Counted from the first letter of the stretch, positions 11,507 to 23,968 are shown. The stretch: 64,000 nucleotides of DNA from Parasponia andersonii (GCA_002914805.1 JXTB01000128.1:385913-449912), one strand, 5' to 3'. The notes: generated by a model not told the origin, from the sequence alone. Program-made: numbers and translations.

Positions 11507-11802
11507 AACATTTTATTCATATAAATTACATTTCACCAATTCATCTTATTTTTATCAAAGTTTTATTTTTCTTTCAAACTCTTTTCATTTTTACCAAAAA
11601 AAAATCTTTTTATATATTGTTATTTTTGAACTATTGAATGTTTAATCAATTATCAACATTTTATTCATATAAATTACATTTCACCAATTCATCTTATTTT
11701 TATCAAAGTTTTATTTTTCTTTCAAACTCTTTTCATTTTTATCAAAAAAAATCTTTTTATATATTGTTATTTTTGAACTATTGAATGTTTAATCAATTAT
11801 CA
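11507..11802. repeat. 148-bp tandem duplication
   Basis: The 148 bases from 11507 to 11654 are repeated at once from 11655 to about 11802. Along the whole unit I see only one substitution (ACC versus ATC before an A-run) and a one-base change in that A-run, so the duplication is recent compared with the decayed transposons nearby. No coding content. Confidence 0.9.
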
Positions 11803-13787
11803 ATTAAGTAATATATTAATTTATGATGAATCAAATTAATGCTTTATAAAAAATTTGTATCTTTTTATTATCATATTTTTATATACATGTTTCTTTAAAA
11901 TTAATTGCAGTATACATGCTTTTATATGTATACATAATTAAATTTACAAATTTTTAGCGCACACATATTTTCGTGTCTAACTCTAAAGTATTTTTCATAA
12001 AAATTCCGAAATATACCCGTCCGTATTATTTCAATTCCCGTTTCATATATTTGCTAACTATTGATTTTAAAACATATTTCAAACTCCAATGCATGGAAAC
12101 TTATGATCAAGGAAAACTATGAACGAAGTTTCAAATTATAAATTTCAATTATTATCCTGAGGATAAACTTAGCCGTGGAAGAAAACAAAAGTGTTTTTTT
12201 TTTTTTTTTTATGAACGGAAGAAAAAGAAAAAGAAAAAAGAAAACAAAAGTTGCAACGCATGTAATTTTCTATAATATGTGCACATATATCTAAATATTT
12301 TCACATTATCCTTCAAGAAGTTTAATTTATTTTTTTCATACAAAATAAAAAAAATCTAGTCCGATTTTAATTTTTTCCCCCGTACTTATCTAATTCTCAA
12401 TCCTGTTGATGATTGTATCAAATCGAATGATATAAATTTGATTTCAATAACTATACGTTATAATTTGACTATGTCCTTCCTTAATTTACTCTTATGTTTT
12501 TTTTTTTCGGTGCTAAATACTCCTATGAAATTTTGAGATGGTGGCATGACACATTCAGAGAAAAAGACGAAGCTAGAGATAAAAGGGACAAATTAATAAA
12601 TCTCTGCTTCTAATTCGTTAAAGTGTGTACCTATAATTATATTACAGTTATAATGTCAACACCAAATTTTATGGCTGGAATTCAAGGCTACTTAAATAGT
12701 GCACCTACTTTTGTTGAGGTACCGTGACCTACATCACATTTTATAAGCATATTAGAGATAGACTTACGGCAAATATATACTAATTATCCATAATTTTTTA
12801 ATTATTTCGTGAGTGAGACAACTTTGAATCAATCTAATTAGGATTAGTTGCTTGGAAACAAAATAATATATGTTTGCATGTGTATGCTGTAAACAGTCTT
12901 TAAAATATTGATCAAATAGTCTCGCATTTTTTAATTAGATAGTCCCCGTGAAACAATGACCGATTATATAAGCCTATAAGATTTGAAATTCAGATTAATT
13001 AATTAAATTAATATACATAGCTAAAATCTCATTCTAGCTAGTTCTTCACGTCATTCTCATAAAATATTTATTGCTAATTAAGAGTGCTCTGATGATGCTG
13101 CATGCACATCTCACACCATTATAGTTTTCTTATATATTCTATAATATTAGTTCCAACCAAACTCACAGATTATTGCATTAAATTAATTAGCAAAGCCCAA
13201 AAAAGCTATCCAATGTGCCCTTTTTTCAGCTTTAAATTAATGGAATTTCGGCCTATAGGATACTAGTCTGTTTACTTTCTCGAGTGTGTGATATAAAATT
13301 GATATTTTGTTCTTATTATAAACTAAAAATTGTATTTTCAAAGATTCTCATTACATTTAAGAATTGTAAATATTTTATACAAATGCTTATTATAATTTAG
13401 ATTCTCTCCAAACACACTAGCTTATCTTTGGCATTTGTCTATTTTAATGACAGTCGACAGAGATACAATACCGAAACCTGTGCTCTTAATTCCAGATGTA
13501 TTCATGATTCCATGCTTTTGTTTTGTTTAGTATATTTCTTTTATTTCGTTTTGAATGCATTTTACGTGTATAAGGAGAGGATTTTTTTTTTTTTCCCTTT
13601 TACTTCCTATATAGAGAAACCATTATGAACTGCTAAATTTTAATCTATTAGTTAGAATTAAACATTTTTGAACGAAGTCCAACAAAAATTAAATGATAAT
13701 ATTTATTTTCTAAAGCATTAGACTGAGTTATATAGATAGGAGAGACTCAAATAATCATTTCTACAACATCATTATGGATAGGCTTTA
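11803..13787. other. intergenic, no gene seen
   Basis: AT-rich sequence with poly-T and poly-A runs. No protein-like reading frame, RNA gene or repeat pair recognised. Confidence 0.5.
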
Positions 13788-14451
13788 ATAGGGATATCAA
13801 ATGGGTTTGAAAGTAGGCTTACTTGTGTTTCACGTGCTTAACATGGTCTATCAAAATATCGCATCGTGCTCGTACTGACTCAAACTACAGACACATTACC
13901 ATAGACATATCTCATGTTATGCTTGTATTGTGGTTATGCTGACTCAAACCACAAATACATGACTACGAACATATCTCATGTTATGCTTGTATTATGGTCA
14001 TGCTTTTGTTGTGCTTTTCAAGGCACAACGAGTTTAGATAAGAATTAATTATCAATTAATATATATTAACATATCAATTAATATCAATGTGTGAGACTTA
14101 GAACTAGTTTTTTGTTTTAGCCATTACTCCTATCTAGTAATTATTAGTATAATTGATTATCATGTTAGTAATTTTTTTAAAAAAATAAATTAATATTTTA
14201 ATATTTTAAGTAAAAATAAAATCTTTCTTTAAGTATATAGTGTAATGTTTTTCGTGTTTTATAGATCGTATCGTGCTCGTATCATGTTCGTTTCCAAAAT
14301 CGTGTTATGTTGTGTTATGCCGGCCTATAGTGCCTAAAAATATGAACTCGGCATGGCTTAACACTTTATGCCGTGTTTCATACGCCCTAATATCACTTCG
14401 TGCCATATTGTACTTTGTATAAATTTTTTTGTACCGTATTGTCGTTCCTAG
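13788..14451 (+). mobile_element. GTCGTG-rich non-autonomous DNA transposon-like repeat, copy 1
   Basis: The left end TAGGGATATCAAATGGGT matches, as an inverted repeat, the right end of the second copy at about 47357 (TAGAGATGTAAAATGGGC on the minus strand). Inside are repeated words such as ATCTCATGTTATGCTTGTAT (about 13908 and 13975) and CATCGTGCTCGTA. The right half, with GTGCCTAAAAATATGAACTC followed by TTTATGCCGTGTTTCATACG, aligns with the right half of copy 2. No transposase. Repeats of this kind are often attributed to hAT-type elements in plants; that class assignment is inference. Confidence 0.45.
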
Positions 14452-16200
14452 TGGAGTCCTGGCCAATTTGACATGGATAGGTAGTAATTAAATGCAGTTT
14501 TCTTTATCAGAATCAAGATTAAAAGCCTTAATATAAGCCCTGATTGCTTGACGCCAAGCGACTATGAATGTGTGAATTGATACAAAAGTCGTTTGGGAAA
14601 TGAAGGTTTTTCGGCCATATAATATTATTCTCTAGTTTCTCACCACTTTAGTGAGAAAACTTGAGCCAATTTACAATAATCAGTAACAATGGCATCTAGT
14701 ACAACTTCAACCACCATTGTCTAAGAATATCCTATTTTTTATTACGTAGAAAAAAAATCTTAAACTGATGTGTATTGCCAAATAGAAATGTATTGATTTC
14801 AGTCGATAATTACAAAAAGAGATGTTACTAAGACATTTTTCATTAATTGATCAAAACTCTATTTCCTTCTCTATACTTGCTTTTCTCAGTCAAAAAAGAA
14901 GTTCTATCGTTGCCCTCACAGAGGTCGTGGAGGGAGCATCTCCCTCTTCTTCTGTAGTCTCTCCTCCTCCTCCTTTGCCATGGTCTCTTGCGGGATGATA
15001 GATTTTTTCGGGTTTTGTTTAATTTTAGACTAAGTACAGATATAGATCTAGATTATAGTGCCATATCTTGTGTGGATTTTAAATCCGATCCAGAATTTGA
15101 AATTTTCTTCTTTAATTTAAATCTATTAAGCAGATGAGTTATTTTTCTTATCAATAGGTATAGATCCCAATTGGTGTTGAAATCATATAATCCATCTACT
15201 AATAACGCAAACCAAGAGCATGTGTTGAAGGCAATAATTTACAAATGGTCATTATTATCTTTTTCTCTTAAAAAATTATGGTAACCTACAAATCTTACTA
15301 TTATTATGTTTGTGCTATTTTTCGTCTCTATTTTTTAAGAGTTTGAAATTATAATACTTATATTTATACTATAATTAAAACTATTTTACTTCGAGCAATG
15401 ATATTTCCTTGAAGAACCTGTTTTAATAAAAACTATATATAAATAATAATTACGAAAATAGAAACGTAAGAGGGAAAATGTTCTGTCCACAAGCTTCCGT
15501 AAAATATAAAAATAAAGCGTGCAAGAGAGTATGTCACTTTATTAAGAGAGCTACGAACAAAAAGGCACTCACCATAGTCATATATTGAAAAAAAGTGATA
15601 TCATTCATTAGAACTCATATATGTTTGCTATATGATCATGTGCAAAATTTAAAACATCAAACAAATTGGGACGAATTTAGTGAAAGAAAAAGGTTTGAAA
15701 TGATTACTTTTGTATTATTAAAGAAAATAATTATATAAAAAAGTTTAATTGCAACAAAATATTATGAAGTTCGATTTTTTACACTTTTAATCTTTATTTT
15801 GGAATGTGCAAAATTTATTCATATTTAAACTCTTTGCAAATGTCTACTTTGTATCGAATATTTTAAGTTATTTTCAATAAATTTTAAGTATTTACCAACA
15901 AAAGTAAGACATTTTTAATTTGAATTCCACGGTTTGGTGAGAAACTTTTTGGTCGATGTGTGCACAAAATATAGATATTTACATATATTTTACTTATTTA
16001 TGTGTAATTTCATACAAGTCAAAAAATATGTTTAAAATTATAGATTAAATACAGTTCAAGTGCTTTTTTTTTCGTAGTTAACCCATGGTAAAAAGTAGCC
16101 TGACTTAATAAAAGATTTTAGGTTGATAGAATTCTAGCCAAGAGGGTCAAATTAAGTTTTGGGCTTTGCAACGTACGTGGCTTAATTTGTTTTTCACTTC
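14452..16200. other. intergenic, no gene seen
   Basis: No recognisable coding sequence. A short patch at about 14905-15005 is richer in G+C (CTCCTCCTCCTCC-like) but encodes nothing I can identify. Confidence 0.5.
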
Positions 16201-16669
16201 TGTTGTTTAGTTTTTTATCACCACAAATAATTGACCTGCCTAATCTTCAAAAAATGCCACTAGCTAATTCAAGATGAGAAAATTACTCATTATTACGTAG
16301 TTACCTAATCTTAATATTATATTATATTTAATTACATAGTTTCTTATTCACAAAATTGAGAAACCTAAAGTCACTCTTACCTAAATAAAGGGGGCTCAGT
16401 TTCATAATTTTTCATCTGAAATCATTTCACAATCACTTCACTATACACTCTCTCTGTAATTCTTTCTTTGCTCTTACCTTGAGACTTAGAGAAACTCTTA
16501 TAGTTCTCCAAAAAATAGTGAAGAATAGTAAATATAAGTTCATCTTTTTTAAGACTGAACCATTATAAAATTCTTGTCTCCTTATTTACTTAGTTTTATT
16601 AACCATTTTCACACAAAAGTTACATCTTGTAATTTTCTAAATTCATTATTGATAAAACTTCCGTCAATA
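16201..16669 (+). repeat. 5' LTR of the outer Tat element
   Basis: Starts TGTTGTTTAGTTTTTTATC and ends CCGTCAATA; it matches 27472-27939 along its length with scattered substitutions and short indels. It contains the CTAAATAAAGGGGGCTCAGT region, equivalent to a clear CTATATAAGG TATA box in the 3' copy. Confidence 0.88.
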
Positions 16670-16690
16670 ATTATCGCTAGAAGAAGGGCA
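16670..16690 (+). other. primer-binding site remnant of the outer element
   Basis: ATTATCGCTAGAAGAAGGGC directly follows the 5' LTR. It resembles the ATTGGCGCTAGA-type sequence found at this place in Tat-clade elements, with at least two mutations in the tRNA-complementary core. Confidence 0.5.
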
Positions 16691-16729
16691 ATTCTAGCAA
16701 AGTGTTCATCAATTTTGCTTCTTTAATAA

Positions 16730-18001
16730 TGGCAAATACTAGAAACACCATCAGAAAAGTTGGAGTTAGCCAAAATCAATCCCAAAGTATTGTTGCTGCA
16801 CAGATCGATTCCACTGAGGATTAACCTATTATGACCACACCTAAGAATATTGTTCAGAGACAAGATCGCATGGAGGATGCTTTTGTAAACCTTCAATAAC
16901 TCACCGATCAGATTAATGATTCTCGACGGTGACTTGTTGAAGGACAGATGGTGACTCCATGATAGCACGAACGTCCTAGAGATCATCTTATTCGATGACC
17001 TGAAGAGGAATTCAGATCCAAGAAGCAGGAAATCATGACCAGTATAGAATCCAGCAAGAGCGCCATGCAGATTGCACCTCTAAGGGAAAAGGCAAGGTCG
17101 TGGACTTGCCATAAGAATCTAGCATTGGGAGTTTGAGCACAAATTGCGATTATGGATAACCCTCTAGGAAGGCTCCCGTCAATCGTGATTGTCTGAGTAA
17201 CGAGCAAAATCGTCAATCGCAAAATATCTTCGAAAGAACTAGTAGGGGGTCAAGGTAAAACTCTACAAACCTAAGACAACATCTGGATTAACGACATCAA
17301 ACAGGTAGTCATGAGCGATCATCATCGCGTCATAATGACCAAACTCCATCACGTCAAACTATTTCAATGGAATCTTCACAAAGGTCGCTATAGACCCTGT
17401 TTAATCAACCTATCTTACTTCATGATAACAGCAACCAAAGGCCACCCTACCACTAGTAAGGGACAATGCATTTCTTCTAACATTGATGTTCATAATCTGA
17501 AGATCGCATTAGATGCACTTGCTGAATGGGATGATGAACTCATAGATGGATATCATCAGTTGCCATTGAATGAAGAAGTTCAAGTTGTTGCACTTTCTGT
17601 TGGATTCAAACTTTCCACCATAAACACTTTTGATGGGAAATTTGATCTATAGGACCATATGAATCACTTTAGTGATCTAATGGAGCTTCATCGGATTGAT
17701 ACCACGCACGTTGCAGGTACTTTGCTGTACCCCTCATAGGTGCAGCAAAGAAGTGATTCCAAGGACTTCAGCCTGGTTCGAACTGATTCTGGCAGTAGCT
17801 TCAAACTGTATTCTTAAGACAATTCTAGGCTGCAAAGAACTTTATTGTCCCATTAATCAGTCTATCTACTATTCAACAAGGTCCAGAAAAGACTCTGCGA
17901 TCTTTCCTTAATCACTTTACCTCAGAGTTAGCTAAAATTAATAACCCACCTAAAGAAGGAGTCTTAACTCTGATGATGGCCAGAGTGGGACCAGAGACTA
18001 A
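16730..18001 (+). pseudogene. Tat-type gag, N-terminal part (broken)
   Basis: Starts at ATG 16730 with Met-Ala-Asn-Thr-Arg. Several in-frame stops follow (for example after SIVAAQIDSTED) and more than one frameshift. Recognisable capsid words are TFDGKFDL then DHMNHFSDLMELHRIDT (about 17625-17700), and a long downstream stretch reading QGPEKTLRSFLNHFTSEL (about 17880-17930) and KEGVLTLMMARVGPET (about 17955-18000). The last codon runs straight into the nested chromovirus; the frame resumes at 23969. Confidence 0.8.
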
Positions 18002-18657
18002 TGTCACGATCCTAGTCTCAAACTAGACAGTCGTGCAATACTTAGTACAGTTTATCATACTAAGTCAGCCTACTAACACTCAAGAAAGGGTCTTAGAGTA
18101 AGCTATGAGATAAAATGGCAAAAGATAAGAAAGTTTGAGTGAATGAAAACTTTGTATTACTCTTAAAACACTTACAACTCTCAAAAAATGGAGTTGTATA
18201 TAAATAAACTCAAATGGTCCTTTATATAGGCAAAGCCTAAACTAACCAAGGGTTATGATCATGCCAAGTGGCATGATCTAACAAATGGTCTAGAATCTTC
18301 CCAAATAAAATAGTAATATCTACAAAAATATTTATATGGAGAAATCTAGAATAAGCATGACCTAGATCCGTCTAGGAGGTTCACCCACCATTTTGGCTCT
18401 TCCAAGTCATTCGAGGAGCTTTTAAGACTGTCCCAAACCATGTAGTACTATCCGACCTTGTCTAAATCATTTTAAGACTTAGTAGCACTATCTCGAGTCT
18501 TCTAGCATGGCCAAAACCTCTCTTGATTATTCTAGAAGTATCCACTATGTTCAAGGGCCTTCCTCTATCCTTTTAGGTGAGTAGTATATATAGAAGATCT
18601 TAGAGCCATGGGCAGTAACATTTAGGGTTTAAGGAGCCAAATGAACGGGGTGTAACA
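18002..18657 (-). repeat. 3' LTR of the nested chromovirus
   Basis: On the minus strand it starts TGTTACACCCCGTTCATTTG and ends ATCGTGACA. It aligns with 23314-23968 over the full length, with roughly one difference per ten bases by eye. A TATATA box lies at about 18584-18592. Confidence 0.9.
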
Positions 18658-18669
18658 CCTTCCCCCACT
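18658..18669 (-). other. polypurine tract of the nested chromovirus
   Basis: Minus-strand AGTGGGGGAAGG lies directly against the 3' LTR start and follows the stop of the polyprotein by a few bases. It primes plus-strand DNA synthesis in this type of element. Confidence 0.85.
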
Positions 18670-18674
18670 CGAGT

Positions 18675-19960
18675 TCACAACGTCCCCGTCATGCCATCGA
18701 CTTTGAACCACTTGATATAATTTTTGAATTGCCATAAGGCATCCTCATGCTCCCAGCTAGCCTTGGTCTCGAGCAAATTCTTCTATTTCACTAGGTATTC
18801 CCTATAATTAGGTCCACCATGTCGGCGGATCAAGCGGTTGGCCAGAATACACTCTGACTCTTTATTAAAAGAGGTTTCCACCACAGTAGTAGCCCTTTTG
18901 GACTCGCCTTTTGAAGGGTCTTCCTTGTTTCCATGGTAGGATTTTAGCATGCTAACATGGAAGACGGGGAAAATCTTTAACTTGGTAGGGAGTTGAAACT
19001 TATAGGAGACCTTATCCACATGTTTGAATACTAGAAATGGACCTTCGTACTTGTGCATCAACCCTTTATATACTTTCCTCAAGGTTTTGAATTATTGGAG
19101 TAGTAGCTTGATAAAGACTAAATTCCCTTCTTGGTACTCAACGTGCCTCTTCTTTTTGTTGGCCTACTTCTTCATTCTTTTAGAAGCTTTATTCAAGTAG
19201 GCCTTAGCTAACCCCACTTGTTCATGCCTTACCTTAATAAACTTGAATGTCGTTAAACTCCTCCCACTGTAACTTGTCGCTAAGGCATGTGGGGTCATAG
19301 GTTGTTAACCTATGACTATCTCAAAGAGGCTTTTACCTATAGATATATTTCTTTGGAGGTTAAAGGAAAATTGGGCTACATCAAGTAATTTTGCCCAATC
19401 TTTTTGGTTGGCACTTACAAAGTATCTCAACTATAACTTCAGCAAGGCATTCACCCTCTTCGTCTAGCCATTGCTTTGAAGTTGAAAGCTAATAGAAAAG
19501 TTCAAGTCCGAACCCATCAACTTGAACAATTCAGTCTAAAATCTTCCAGTGAATCGGGGATCACAATCACTTACAATGTTCGACGGGACTCCCCAGAGCT
19601 TCACGACATGCTTCATAAAGAGCCACGCTGTCTTACTGGTGAGACAATTAGGTGAAGTAGGTATGAAGGTGGCGAACTTGCTGAAGTGACCAACTACCAC
19701 CATAATACTACTCAAGCCTTCCGACTTAGGCAGACTAGTGATAAAATTTATAAAGACACTTTTCCACGGCCTCCCAGGAATGGGGAGAGATTCCAACAAT
19801 TCGCTCGTTTATTATTGTTCCACCTTATCTTGTTAGCATTCAAGACAAGTTTGCACATAGGCCTCAATATCATCCATCAGATAAGGCCAATAGTAGATAG
19901 CTTTGATAAGAGCAAGAGTGCATTTTTGATATGGGTGATTAGCCTACAAGGAATCGTGGC
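18675..19960 (-). pseudogene. chromovirus integrase and chromodomain (broken)
   Basis: Minus-strand remnants of integrase: the core with GRPWKSVFINFITSLPKSEG (about 19770-19710) and NIVSDCDPRFTGRF (19577-19536). Its C-terminal part has GLMHKYEGPFLVFKHV then FPVFHVSMLKSYHGN (19082-18900), and a chromodomain with ECILANRLIRRHGG, REYLVK and KASWEHEDALWQF (about 18850-18700). The catalytic Asp expected in SMDFI is Asn (INFI), and stops lie inside the chromodomain, including directly after REYLVK. Chromodomains normally direct insertion into heterochromatin. Several frames are needed to read the whole segment. Confidence 0.85.
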
Positions 19961-20045
19961 ACTCTTTGATAAGTCTTTTTCTTAAGTTCCCCCACTTAGG
20001 CACATAGAGTTGATTACCTTTGGCATAGAAAAGTTCATTACTCAG

Positions 20046-21430
20046 CTAAAAGCATCTCGTCTTTTCTTCCTTCACTAGGGGTAATAGACTCTTGGCAAGA
20101 ACATTATGTTCTAGCCTTTCCTTGATTTCCTCTATCAAGATGCTATCAAGCTTGCTTAAAGCGACTAGCTCTGCCTTTCTACTTAGGACATCCGCCACCA
20201 CATTAGCCTTCGTAAGCTTGTATTCAAGCCTATAGTCGAATTCTGTAAAAAAGTCTTGCCACTGAGCTTGCTTGGGACTCAACTTTTTCTGAGTTTGAAA
20301 GTTAGCTTGTAGCTATGTTATTAGTCATGATCGTGAAGTGAATGCCCAATAAATAGTGCCACCACACCTTAGGCAATGAATGATGGTCGTCATCTCTTTT
20401 TCTTGCACCATATAATGTCACTCAGTGTCATTGATTTTATGGCTTTCATAACTAATGGGATTCCCTTCTTGCATTAGTACTCTACTAATAGAAAAATCAG
20501 AGGCATCCGTGTGGAGCTTATATGCCTTGGAGTGGTCGGGCAAGCTAAGTATCAGCTCTTCGCTCACCACCTTTTTTAAGTCTTCGAATAAGACTTGACA
20601 CCCAAGTATCCACTCCCAAGACTTGTTCTTCTTGAGTAGGTTAGTAAGTGGTGCTGCTCTTGCTGAGAAGGACTTGATGAACTACCTATAGTAGTTCATA
20701 AGTCTGAGGAAGGATCTCAACTCTGATACCTTAGTAGGAGGTTCTCACTCTCAAATGGCTTGCACCTTGGCTTTATCCATCATAAGATTCCCATCGTTTA
20801 TCTTATGCCCTAGGAACATCACTTTCTCTTGGACAAAAAAGCACTTCTCCTTCTTGTTGAATAGTTGATTCCCTCAAGACTTCGAAGACCTTCCTCAAAT
20901 GTTCTAGGTGCTCTTCCATGGTCTTACTATAGATGACTATACCTTTAAGGTAGACTACCATGAACCGATCAAGATAGTGATAGAATAACATATTCATGAG
21001 GGTGTAAAAGGTAGCAGGTGCATTGGTAAGACGAAATGGCATGGCTAAAAACTCGTTAGTACTATACCTTACAACGCACTTGGTCTTGGGCTCATCTCCC
21101 TCTGCTATACGCACTTGGTAGTAGCCCGAGCGCAGATTAAGCTTTAAGAAGTATCTAGCATTCCCAAGTTGATCGAACAAGTCGACAATAAGTGGGATAG
21201 GGTATTGGTTCTTCACCGTCACCTTAATAAGAGCCCGATAATCAATGCACATCCTTAGTGAGCCATCCTACTTCTTCTTGTACAACACCAGGGCACTAAA
21301 AAGAGCTTTGGAGGGCCTGATAAAACCCATATCAAGCAACTCCTTTAGTTATTTCTAGAGTTTCACTAACTCCAGATGGGTGATTTGATAAGGACTCAAG
21401 CATCAAGCTCCTTCCTAGGTGGAAGTTTTT
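20046..21430 (-). pseudogene. chromovirus reverse transcriptase and RNase H (broken)
   Basis: RT reads MCIDYRALIKVTVKNQYPIP from 21252 down, then KLNLRSGYYQVRIAEGDEP and RFMVVYLKGIVIYS (about 20965-20925). All three catalytic carboxylates are lost: KLDL is KLNL, and the YLDD box (20952-20941) is YLKG. RNase H and its end are recognisable at 20282-20046 (QWQDFFTEFDYRLEYKL, then NVVADVLSRK). Frames change between blocks. Confidence 0.87.
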
Positions 21431-21615
21431 TAGCCAGAGCATCACGCATCACATCTTGGAATTCATTCAAGACAACTTGTACCTCTACAGGCAAGTCACC
21501 TTGAGGTTCCAACTCTTCATCATCGTGTTTTTTTAGGATGGCCAAATAACTCTCCTCTTCCTTTCTCAAGTCCTTCTTGAATTGAAGTGCAAAGAGTACT
21601 TTATTTTCCGTTTTT

Positions 21616-21990
21616 ATGGACTACTCCGTTGGTACCACACAAACCTTTTCACCATCCATGATGCGCATAGAGTTGGCGAAAGGAATAAAGAATGCCCGCA
21701 CTACATCAAGGAACTCCAAACCAAGCACCATTGCAAAGTTGCCTATTAGCACCACTAATAAGTCGAGTTGGCCGACCCATGCTCCTAGGCTAGCCTTGAC
21801 ACTATGAGCAACCCTATGAATGGGGTGTATTGCTGAATTTACTATCTTCAGGGAACCTCCTCTATTGGACACTAACAAGCTGAACTACCTAGCTTTCTCA
21901 ATAGAGATGAAGTTGTAGGATGCACCTGTGTCAACCAAGGCTTTAGTGGCCTTGCTATTGATTGTTGCATCCATAAAGAGTAAGCCCTTA
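21616..21990 (-). pseudogene. chromovirus aspartic protease (broken)
   Basis: The active-site word ALVDTGASYNFI is encoded near 21940-21905 on the minus strand. The downstream part reads KIVNSAIHPIHRVAH, then VLGLEFLDVVRAFFIPFANS and MRIMDGEKVCVVP (21850-21625) in the next frame. DTGA is intact but a stop and frame change separate it from the rest. Confidence 0.8.
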
Positions 21991-22079
21991 GCTTGTGACT
22001 TAGAGGCTGATTGCAAAGTATTAAGAAGTTGTAAGGAACCAACACGTGCACCACCATCTTCCCTATCACCTCCTTCTTA

Positions 22080-23250
22080 GCTTGGCCTGAAGGCAATTAA
22101 GGCATTGAGAACTTTTTTCTTAGGACACTCGCATACCCAATATGACCTATCACAAAGGTAGCACTTGACTCTTGGCTTGGAGAAATCATGATCTTCCTTG
22201 TACTTGCCTTTGTCCTTGTGCTTGCAAGAGAAACTATCTTTGTTCCATTTTCCTTCTTTTGCTTACTCTCCCCTACTCTTTGCTCTACCACCTTTCTTGT
22301 CTTTGGCCTTAGAAGGGTCCTTATTGGTAGAGTAATTAACAAGGCTCTTAAGTACAACAATAGCATCGGCCAACTCATGAACACCACGGTGTTTGAGCTC
22401 TAACATAGCCCAATTCTAAAGACTATCCATGAACAATAACAGGGCATCTTTATCTGAAGTGTTAGGGACTTCGAGCGAAAGTATTGTAAAATCTTTCACG
22501 CAGTCTATAACACTACTAAATTGTTTGAGGTAGCAAAGATGGCCTCTCGCCTCCTCTTCAGTATTCTTAGGGGAGAATTGCCACTAGCTCTCTCTTGAAG
22601 TCATCAAAAATGGCTATGGTGAACACCCCTCGTTGCATCTCCACATGTCTCCACCTCTACCATAGTACGGTGGTATCAGTTAGATACAGGGCAATATTAC
22701 GAATTTACCGACGTCATTCGTCATACCGGCGGCCTTAAAGTATTGCTCGAGTCCTTATAGGAAGTTCTCAACTTCCCGAGCATTATGAGTACTATTGAAA
22801 GTCTTTAGTTTAGGCACCTCAACCTTTGTTGCCTTAATGGTTATTATGGTGGTCACTCTCGTGGCTCGTGGCCACCGCTCACTTGCATAAAGCAAGATCA
22901 CCACCCATCTCATCTACTATAAGTAAAACATTAGTGAGTTCTCTTTGGAAGAGATCTCATACCTTGGCAATCTCCGAATGAAGGGACTCAATCGCACACC
23001 TTAAGTCGGCTTCTAACCCACTACATGAATCTTTGATGTGGCTGTGGATCTCCGCATCCTTGGTCTCCGAACCATCGAAACGGCCATCTAGATCATCTAC
23101 TTGCTCGCTCAACATGCCAAAGTTGGACTCTAGTCGAGACACTCTAGGCTCTAAGCTAGTCACCACATCCCTCAACTTAGTACTTTTCTTCCCTTCATCA
23201 TGTCCACATTTAGAAGCAGCAACTTCAATGGAGTCAGGAGTTGCAGCCAT
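22080..23250 (-). pseudogene. chromovirus gag with zinc knuckle (broken)
   Basis: The likely start is Met at 23250 (MAATPDSIEVAASKCGHDEG), followed by a long heptad-patterned coiled-coil region (RVSRLESNFGMLSEQVDDLD). Capsid frames between about 22900 and 22400 are shifted. The zinc knuckle near 22165-22110 reads CYLCDRSYWVCECPKKKVLN, with Tyr in place of the zinc-binding His of C-x2-C-x4-H-x4-C. Confidence 0.75.
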
Positions 23251-23298
23251 GGTCTTCATATAGATAATGAAACCACCAAGATATACCGAACAACCAAA

Positions 23299-23310
23299 GC
23301 TCTGATACCA
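23299..23310 (-). other. primer-binding site of the nested chromovirus
   Basis: Minus-strand TGGTATCAGAGC, perfectly complementary to the 3' end of initiator tRNA-Met, three bases inside the 5' LTR. This fixes the LTR boundary at 23314. Confidence 0.92.
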
Positions 23311-23313
23311 CAC

Positions 23314-23968
23314 TGTCATGACCCTAGCCTCAAACTAGATAATGGTGTGGCACTTAGCACAGTCCGTCGCACTAAGTGAGCCTATTAACACTCAAGAAAG
23401 AGACATAGAGTAAGCTGTGAGATAAAATAGAAAAGGATAAGAGAGTTTGAGTGAATAAAAGCTTTATATTACTCTTAGAATGCTTACAATTCTCAAAAAT
23501 AGGACTTGTGTATAAATGAACCTAAAGGGTCTTTTATATAGACAAAGTCTAAACCAACCAAGGATTACGATTATGTCAAGTAGTATAATCTTACAAAGGG
23601 TCTAGAATCTTTCTAAATAAAATAATAATATCTACAAAGTTATTTACATGAAGAAATCTAGAACAAGCATAGCTTAAAATCTTCTAGGAAGTTCACCCAT
23701 CATGTTAGCACTTCCAAGTCATTTTAGGAACTTTTAGGACCGTCCCAATATATCTAGTACCATTCAATCTTGTCTAAAGCCTTCTAGGACTTAGTAGCGC
23801 CATTTAAAGTCTTCTAGGATGGCCAAGTCCTCTCTTAATTATTCTAGAAGTATCCATCACGTTCTAGGGCTTTCCTCTATCATTTTGGATGAGTAGTATA
23901 TATAGAGGATCTTAGAGCTATGGGCAGCAATATTTAGATTTTGAGAGCCAAATGAGTAGGGCATAATA
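23314..23968 (-). repeat. 5' LTR of the nested chromovirus
   Basis: Counterpart of 18002-18657. Its outer end is mutated (TATTATGCCC where the other LTR has TGTTACACCC). The inner end is marked by the perfect primer-binding site. Confidence 0.9.

Larger units (their letters stand above)
18002..23968 (-). mobile_element. nested Ty3/gypsy chromovirus, complete structure but inactive
   Basis: An almost 6-kb element with all parts in order on the minus strand: 5' LTR (23968-23314), tRNA-iMet primer-binding site, gag, protease, RT, RNase H, integrase with C-terminal chromodomain, polypurine tract and 3' LTR (18657-18002). The pre-insertion word CTAA (17998-18001) is repeated at 23969-23972, and removing the element with one copy restores the host gag frame. 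The chromodomain (Ala-Ser-Trp-Glu-His-Glu motif) defines a chromovirus; the polyprotein resembles the Galadriel group, which is inference. Many stops, frameshifts and lost catalytic residues. Confidence 0.9.

Noticed and set aside
13089..13112. TGATGATGCTGCAT, like the 3' part of miR172
   Set aside because: The 5' third of the miRNA does not match and no complementary star sequence is found within 300 bases on either side.
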